From the NCBI RefSeq assembly GCF_018829635.1, contig NZ_JAHKKG010000007.1, positions 124,001 to 188,000 of the forward strand: DNA of 64,000 nt. Direction: 5' to 3'. Origin of the DNA: Paractinoplanes bogorensis. GTDB taxonomy: Bacteria > Actinomycetota > Actinomycetes > Mycobacteriales > Micromonosporaceae. A model generated the notes under the pieces. The model was not told where the DNA came from. It worked only from the letters and a program-made list of their open reading frames with translations, and searched no databases. Shown one piece after another: positions 58,431-64,000 of this stretch. Each line of letters begins with the position of its first letter. The first letter of the stretch is position 1. The translations under genes and the position numbers were made by a program.

Positions 58431-58736
58431 TCAGCCGCCCTCGAGCGGAACCTCGAGCCGTACGCTCCCGCGCAGGTCGAGGAAGACGCGGCCGGGCGCC
58501 CGCACCACCCGGATCACTACGTCGGAGCAGTGCGGGCAGCGCGCCACCAGACCCGGCGAGTGCGGCCAGACCATCAGCGTGCCGACCGCGTCGGTGTGGG
58601 TGCACCCCGCGCACACGTATCGGGCCGCGGTCACGTCCACCGCGAAGATCTCGCGCAGGTCGCCCGCCATCGCGTTCCCGTCGAGCGGCAGGCCACCGCC
58701 CGCGGTGGAGCTGCCGTCGAGCGGTGTGCTCGTCAC
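58431..58736 (-). CDS. DUF6510 family zinc-ribbon-like protein
   Basis: A protein of 101 residues. LDGNAMAGDLREIFAVDVTAARYVCAGC and PGLVARCPHCSDVVIRVVRAPGRVFLDLRG are family blocks of DUF6510. CAGC and CPHC form a four-cysteine zinc ribbon. The start is GTG 58736, which overlaps the reductase stop by GTGA, so it is translationally coupled to it. It is usually found with a molybdopterin oxidoreductase and a flavin reductase, as here, so it may be an electron-transfer or assembly partner. Molecular function is not known. Confidence 0.85.
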   Translation of the reverse strand: MTSTPLDGSSTAGGGLPLDGNAMAGDLREIFAVDVTAARYVCAGCTHTDAVGTLMVWPHSPGLVARCPHCSDVVIRVVRAPGRVFLDLRGSVRLEVPLEGG

Positions 58737-59485
58737 GACGTACCCCCGAATCTCTCGGTGCGGATCCGGCGTGGGTCGTGACCGAGCGCGACCAGGATGT
58801 CGGCGGCGGTCTCGACGAACGTGGTCGGACCGCAGACGTAGCAGTCCGGCCCGAAGTCCGGCGGCCAACCGTACGTGTTCAGGGCGGCCACGTCGATCCT
58901 CTTCGCAGGTGAGGGCCATCCGTCAGGTGTCTTGCGCGTGTACACGTGATGCACGTCCAGACCCTGATCTTCCCGTACGCGTCGACGCAGCTCATCGCCG
59001 TACAGCAGGTCTTCGGGCGTACGCACCGAGTAGATCAGCCGGAACGGTTGCCGGGTGCCCGCGACGGCCCGGGCCCGCACCATCGCCATCAGCGGAACCA
59101 GCCCCGAGCCGCCCGCCACCAGCAGCACCGGCGCCGTCTGCTGCGGACGCCACACGAACCACCCGCCGACCGGCCCGCGCAGTTCGAGCTGCTCGCCGAC
59201 CTCGATCACGTCGGTCAGATAGGGCGACACCTCGCCGTCGTCCAGCCGCTGGATGGTCAGCTCGACCTTGCCCCCGGGCTGCCACGCGGACGCGATCGAG
59301 TAGCTGCGCTGTGCGCGGTAGCCGTCCTCGGCCGTCAGCCGCACGTCGATGTGCTGCCCGGGCAGGTGGCCCGGCCAGTCCGGCACGTCGAGCACGAGCG
59401 TGCGCGCCGTCGGCGACTCCCAGCGGGCCTCGGCGAGCGTCGCCGCCCGCCAGGTCAGTCGCCCTGATACCGCTGTTCGCGCCAT
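58733..59485 (-). CDS. FAD/NAD-binding ferredoxin-reductase-type electron carrier
   Basis: A 250-residue reductase with two domains. RSYSIASAW binds FAD, and VGGWFVWRP and LVAGGSGLVPLMAM bind the flavin/pyridine nucleotide, followed by DCYVCGPTTFVE near the C-terminus. No 2Fe-2S domain is fused, unlike phthalate-type reductases. It probably passes electrons to or from the molybdenum enzyme encoded just upstream, whose end overlaps its start by 31 bases. The ATG at 59485 was chosen because the family core begins there. The last four bases overlap the DUF6510 start. Confidence 0.88.
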   Translation of the reverse strand: MARTAVSGRLTWRAATLAEARWESPTARTLVLDVPDWPGHLPGQHIDVRLTAEDGYRAQRSYSIASAWQPGGKVELTIQRLDDGEVSPYLTDVIEVGEQLELRGPVGGWFVWRPQQTAPVLLVAGGSGLVPLMAMVRARAVAGTRQPFRLIYSVRTPEDLLYGDELRRRVREDQGLDVHHVYTRKTPDGWPSPAKRIDVAALNTYGWPPDFGPDCYVCGPTTFVETAADILVALGHDPRRIRTERFGGTS

Positions 59486-60054
59486 GGGTCTCCGTACATG
59501 TGGTAGCCCGCCGCCTCCCAGAAGCCGGGCTCGTCCTCGGGCATCAGCTGCAGGCCGTTGACCCACTTGGCCGATTTCCAGAAATAGAGGTGCGGGATGA
59601 GCAGCCGGGCCGGCCCGCCGTGCTCGGGATGCAGATCTTCGCCGTCGAACTGGTAGGCGATCCAGGCCTTGCCGTCGAGCAGATCTTCCAGCGGTACGTT
59701 CGTGGTGTACCCGCCGAAGCTGTGGACCATCGAGTATTCGGCGACGGTGTCGACGTTCTCGAGCAGAGTCTCGATCGAGACCCCGCGCCAGGTGGTGCCG
59801 AGCTTCGACCACTTGGTCACGCAGTGGATGTCGACCGTGACGTCCTCGGCCGGCAGGGCCTGGAACTCTTTCCAGTCCCAGCTCGTCTTCTCGCCGGTCT
59901 CGGTGGTGACGGTGAAGCGCCAGCGGTCGAGCGGGATGCGCGGGGTCGGCCCGGCCGAGAGCACCGGGAAGTCATGGGTGAGGTACTGGCCGGGCGGGAG
60001 TCCGGGCACCGACTCGCGCCGCCGGCCACCGAATCCCCGGGAGATGATGCCCAT
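59455..60054 (-). CDS. Sulfite-oxidase-like molybdopterin oxidoreductase
   Basis: A 199-residue enzyme of the oxidoreductase molybdopterin-binding family. VDIHCVTKWSKLGTTWRGVSI holds the conserved Cys that binds molybdenum. PLEDLLDGKAWIAYQFDG, PARLLIPHLYFWKSAKWVNGLQLMPEDEPGFWE and GYHMYGDPWREQRY are further blocks. No Tat signal or membrane helix is seen, so it acts in the cytoplasm, unlike MsrP/YedY. It is the first gene of a three-gene operon with the flavin reductase and DUF6510 protein. The substrate is unknown and may be an oxidised sulfur compound. Confidence 0.9.
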   Translation of the reverse strand: MGIISRGFGGRRRESVPGLPPGQYLTHDFPVLSAGPTPRIPLDRWRFTVTTETGEKTSWDWKEFQALPAEDVTVDIHCVTKWSKLGTTWRGVSIETLLENVDTVAEYSMVHSFGGYTTNVPLEDLLDGKAWIAYQFDGEDLHPEHGGPARLLIPHLYFWKSAKWVNGLQLMPEDEPGFWEAAGYHMYGDPWREQRYQGD

Positions 60055-60213
60055 GGTTGAGAAGTAAACCGCATGATCATTTCATTCGACAGCGCTCTGA
60101 TCGGATGGGATCAGGTGCTCGGCATCGCGTATCGGCGGTTTTGGTGAGGTTTGTCCGTCTGGGTGGCAGCATGAAACCCGGACCTGCCGGACGACCACGG
60201 GAAACTGCGCGCG

Positions 60214-60903
60214 ATGACAGTGCACGACGAGAACGGCGTCTATCGCTCGGGAACGCGGGAGCGGCGCATCCAGCGGCGTAAACAGCTCGGGGTCGGGCTG
60301 GCCGGGATGGCTGTGTTCGGTGCCGCCGGAGTGTTCGGCATGCAGGCCTACACCGTCGCCGAGAACACGGCCGCCAGCATCCAGGACCACCCGGTCCTGC
60401 GGCCGCGGGTCCCGCCGACCTCGCCGTCGCCGTCACCGTCGGTGTCCCGGTCGCGCGCGCGGGATGCGGCGTCGACCGGGCCGGGCAAGGTGACCCGGGA
60501 CGGCGCCCGGCAGCGGACCAGCCCGACCCCGACGCCGTCACCCTCGTTGTCGGTGTCCGCGTCGCCCGGCATGACGGCCGCCGAGGCGGTGAACCGGCAC
60601 GACGAGTCCGCGCCGGGGGCGACCATCCGGGTCACGTCGGCCGCGTTCGACCTGACCGGTCAGCCCGAGCTCGCGATCGTGGGCGACGACGGCTGGACGG
60701 TGGGGCGGGCGCGGTGCACCAAGACCGTACGGAATGATCCCGGCGCCCGGCCCCGGGTGGTGCCGACGACGCTGGTCTGCTGGCGCGTGTCCCCGGATCG
60801 CAGCGTGGTCACCGTCGCCACCGCCGCGCGCGGCCGCCCGTCGTCGGGCCAGACGGTCGCCGCTCTCGAACGGGAGTGGGCACGACTGAGCCCCCGAGGC
60901 TGA
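60214..60903 (+). CDS. Single-pass membrane protein with Ser/Pro-rich linker
   Basis: A 229-residue protein. A basic cytoplasmic N-terminus (RSGTRERRIQRRKQ) precedes one membrane helix (LGVGLAGMAVFGAAGVFGM). A long Pro/Ser/Thr-rich linker (residues 65-120) leads to a small C-terminal domain of about 100 residues (AAFDLTGQPELAIVGDDGWTVGRARCTKTV) with two cysteines. I do not recognise a family. Such proteins often sense or bind at the cell wall. Its stop lies in the loop of a terminator hairpin that also ends the convergent subtilase gene. Confidence 0.65.
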   Translation: MTVHDENGVYRSGTRERRIQRRKQLGVGLAGMAVFGAAGVFGMQAYTVAENTAASIQDHPVLRPRVPPTSPSPSPSVSRSRARDAASTGPGKVTRDGARQRTSPTPTPSPSLSVSASPGMTAAEAVNRHDESAPGATIRVTSAAFDLTGQPELAIVGDDGWTVGRARCTKTVRNDPGARPRVVPTTLVCWRVSPDRSVVTVATAARGRPSSGQTVAALEREWARLSPRG

Positions 60904-60914
60904 CCCCGGGGGCT
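60889..60914. terminator. Bidirectional terminator at a convergent pair
   Basis: AGCCCCCG (60889-60896) pairs with CGGGGGCT (60907-60914) around ten bases holding the membrane-protein stop codon. TTCTCC follows on the plus strand. It lies between convergent genes. Confidence 0.65.
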
Positions 60915-60932
60915 TCTCCGTCGGTTTGCCGG

Positions 60933-62843
<1,911 letters not shown>

Positions 62844-63100
62844 ACGTCGTCCTCCCCCAAGGTGTCGGTCGAGGGAACAGTCGGCGCGGGCGTCAGATCC
62901 AGCAGACTTTTGCCCGGAGCAGCTCAGGTGCGGTGGGTCACCAATCGGGATCAGGGCAATGCCGAACCAAATTCGCAACTCGCAGTAACTACGCGAATAC
63001 GGCAAGTTACGCTCCCCGAGACGGCCCGACCTCCTTCGGACAGCGCGGGCCTACCTAAACCAAACCGACGCGGTTCGTAAGACCGTAGGAGGACACACGC
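62844..63100. promoter_or_regulatory. 257-base divergent promoter region, no gene
   Basis: The gap holds the promoters of the subtilase (minus) and the exported protein (plus). AGGAGG (63087-63092) serves the plus gene. I looked for a c-di-AMP or other riboswitch and did not recognise one. GTAACTACGCGAATACGG is AT-richer than its flanks, so promoters may lie near 62985. Confidence 0.5.
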
Positions 63101-64000
63101 ATGCGCAAGTCCGTCAGCTCGGAGGCCGATATGGCTCCCTCGTTCTTCCAGTCCCGGGCCGCCCGCGGCCGTGCCGTCGCCCTCGTCGGTGCCGCCGCCC
63201 TCGCGACCGGTCTGATGGCGGCTCCCGCTTACGCCGCCGTATCCGGCACGATCACCGTTACGTCGCCGTCGAACGGCAAGGTCGCGGCCCTCACCGCGAA
63301 GCAGGTCGTTCTGCTCACGGTCTCCGGCGCCAACGCCACGCCGCTGTCCGAGGACAACGTCGTCAGCGTCGACCTCGGCTCCTGCACCAGCATCATGACC
63401 TACGTCGTGACCAGCCCGACGACCCTCAGCGTCAAGACGCCCGGCACCTGTGCCGCCAGCACGAACGGCGTCGCCGAGGCCGTCAACATCAACTTCACTG
63501 GCAGCGACGTGCTGACCAAGGCGTCCGCCATCACGTTCGTGCCGCCGGCCAGCCTGGTCGCGGTCGCGAGCAAGCCGGTCATCGCCGAGAACAGCTCCGG
63601 CCAGGCCACCGCTCAGCAGACCCAGCGGTTCTTCTCGCAGGGTGGCCAGTACATCCGCGTGAAGGCCGGCTCCGGGTACGCCTTCGACCCGCGGGCCGCC
63701 GCGGCCCTCAAGGTGACCCTGGGCGGTAAGGACGCCACCGAGGTCAAGGTCTACGCGGGTACGACCACCGGCGGCCTGAACCAGGGTGACCAGCTCACGG
63801 CCAGCAACACCACCGACGCCGTTCTGACGGCCCAGGTCGGCAACTACCTGACCTTCAAGAGCACGGCCGGCATGGACGAGTCGAACGACACGATCACCAT
63901 CGCGCAGAACGGCGTGAGCAAGAGCTTCCTCACGGCCGACACGGGTGCCGACGTCAAGACCGGCCCGGTGATCACTGCGACGAGCGTCAGCACCGGCAAG
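63101..64000 (+). CDS. Secreted Thr/Ala/Ser-rich protein, 3' end beyond window
   Basis: The first 300 residues of a longer secreted protein. ARGRAVALVGAAALATGLMAA is the signal core, with cleavage after PAYAA, then VSGTITVTSPSNGKVAALTAKQ, a repetitive beta-rich chain with few charged residues. Two cysteines (GSCTS and GTCAA) are near each other and probably paired, as in IPT/TIG-like adhesin domains. The ATG at 63101 has AGGAGG eight bases upstream. The family is not recognised. It may be a surface or S-layer-like protein, and the window ends inside the chain. It diverges from the subtilase gene. Confidence 0.8.
   Translation, partial: MRKSVSSEADMAPSFFQSRAARGRAVALVGAAALATGLMAAPAYAAVSGTITVTSPSNGKVAALTAKQVVLLTVSGANATPLSEDNVVSVDLGSCTSIMTYVVTSPTTLSVKTPGTCAASTNGVAEAVNINFTGSDVLTKASAITFVPPASLVAVASKPVIAENSSGQATAQQTQRFFSQGGQYIRVKAGSGYAFDPRAAAALKVTLGGKDATEVKVYAGTTTGGLNQGDQLTASNTTDAVLTAQVGNYLTFKSTAGMDESNDTITIAQNGVSKSFLTADTGADVKTGPVITATSVSTGK

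Noticed and set aside
62844-63100. c-di-AMP riboswitch before the subtilase or secreted gene
   Set aside because: The conserved core of that family is not present on either strand.

Overview
The window is high-GC actinobacterial DNA, most likely from Micromonosporaceae (Actinoplanes or a relative). The signs are G/C-ending codons, GTG starts, ATGA-type overlaps, a SAM-IV riboswitch, type VII secretion-like and SigE-like genes, and secreted CBM-bearing polysaccharide enzymes. I see no rRNA, tRNA, insertion sequence, prophage or CRISPR array. Both ends cut through genes.

Layout. 1-9.4 kb is metabolic: a CYTH-like 3' end, Kup, an F420-type reductase with a luciferase-like oxidoreductase, a divergent MarR regulator with a symmetrical double operator, an epimerase, a sarcosine-oxidase-like flavoenzyme with a DUF1684 protein, then a SAM-IV riboswitch in front of a class V aminotransferase and a Nudix gene. 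9.4-19 kb holds a secreted protein, a gamma-glutamyltransferase, a Bcr/CflA pump, a WXG100-like gene with a partner that stops where its hydrolase domain should begin, a SigE-like sigma/membrane-protein pair, thrS, and a MarR-MATE efflux pair with a triple operator.

19.0-27.7 kb is the most unusual region. An E2-like protein and a JAB-E1 fusion (ubiquitin-type conjugation chemistry) form an operon. Around them lie an FHA-like protein, a VirD4/TraG-like ATPase without membrane anchor and a 1,286-residue kinase-NACHT-membrane protein. No ubiquitin-like gene or CD-NTase is visible. This looks like a conflict/defence or signalling locus that does not match a standard CBASS or BIL layout.

27.7-45 kb: PnuC, CorA, an ABC system with two roughly 1000-residue permeases and two ATPases, a PRPP synthetase, an LPMO, a sirtuin, a hybrid histidine kinase and a membrane Ser/Thr kinase. 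44.5-55.9 kb: a divergent second EF-Tu, an MFS protein, a HAD phosphatase, a GH30 glycosidase, a two-component pair separated by a repeat-rich ORF, a tannase/feruloyl-esterase-like enzyme and an SGNH esterase. LPMO, GH30, tannase and SGNH enzymes suggest plant-polymer breakdown, and two GGAGCGCTCC palindromes resemble CebR/CelR operators. 56-64 kb: a shortened HelD-like helicase, a sulfite-oxidase-like/flavin reductase/DUF6510 operon, a subtilase, and the 5' part of a secreted protein.

An 11-bp word, CGTACGGGAAA, occurs nine times on both strands and in unrelated reading frames, far above chance. Several gene ends carry fresh-looking tandem duplications.
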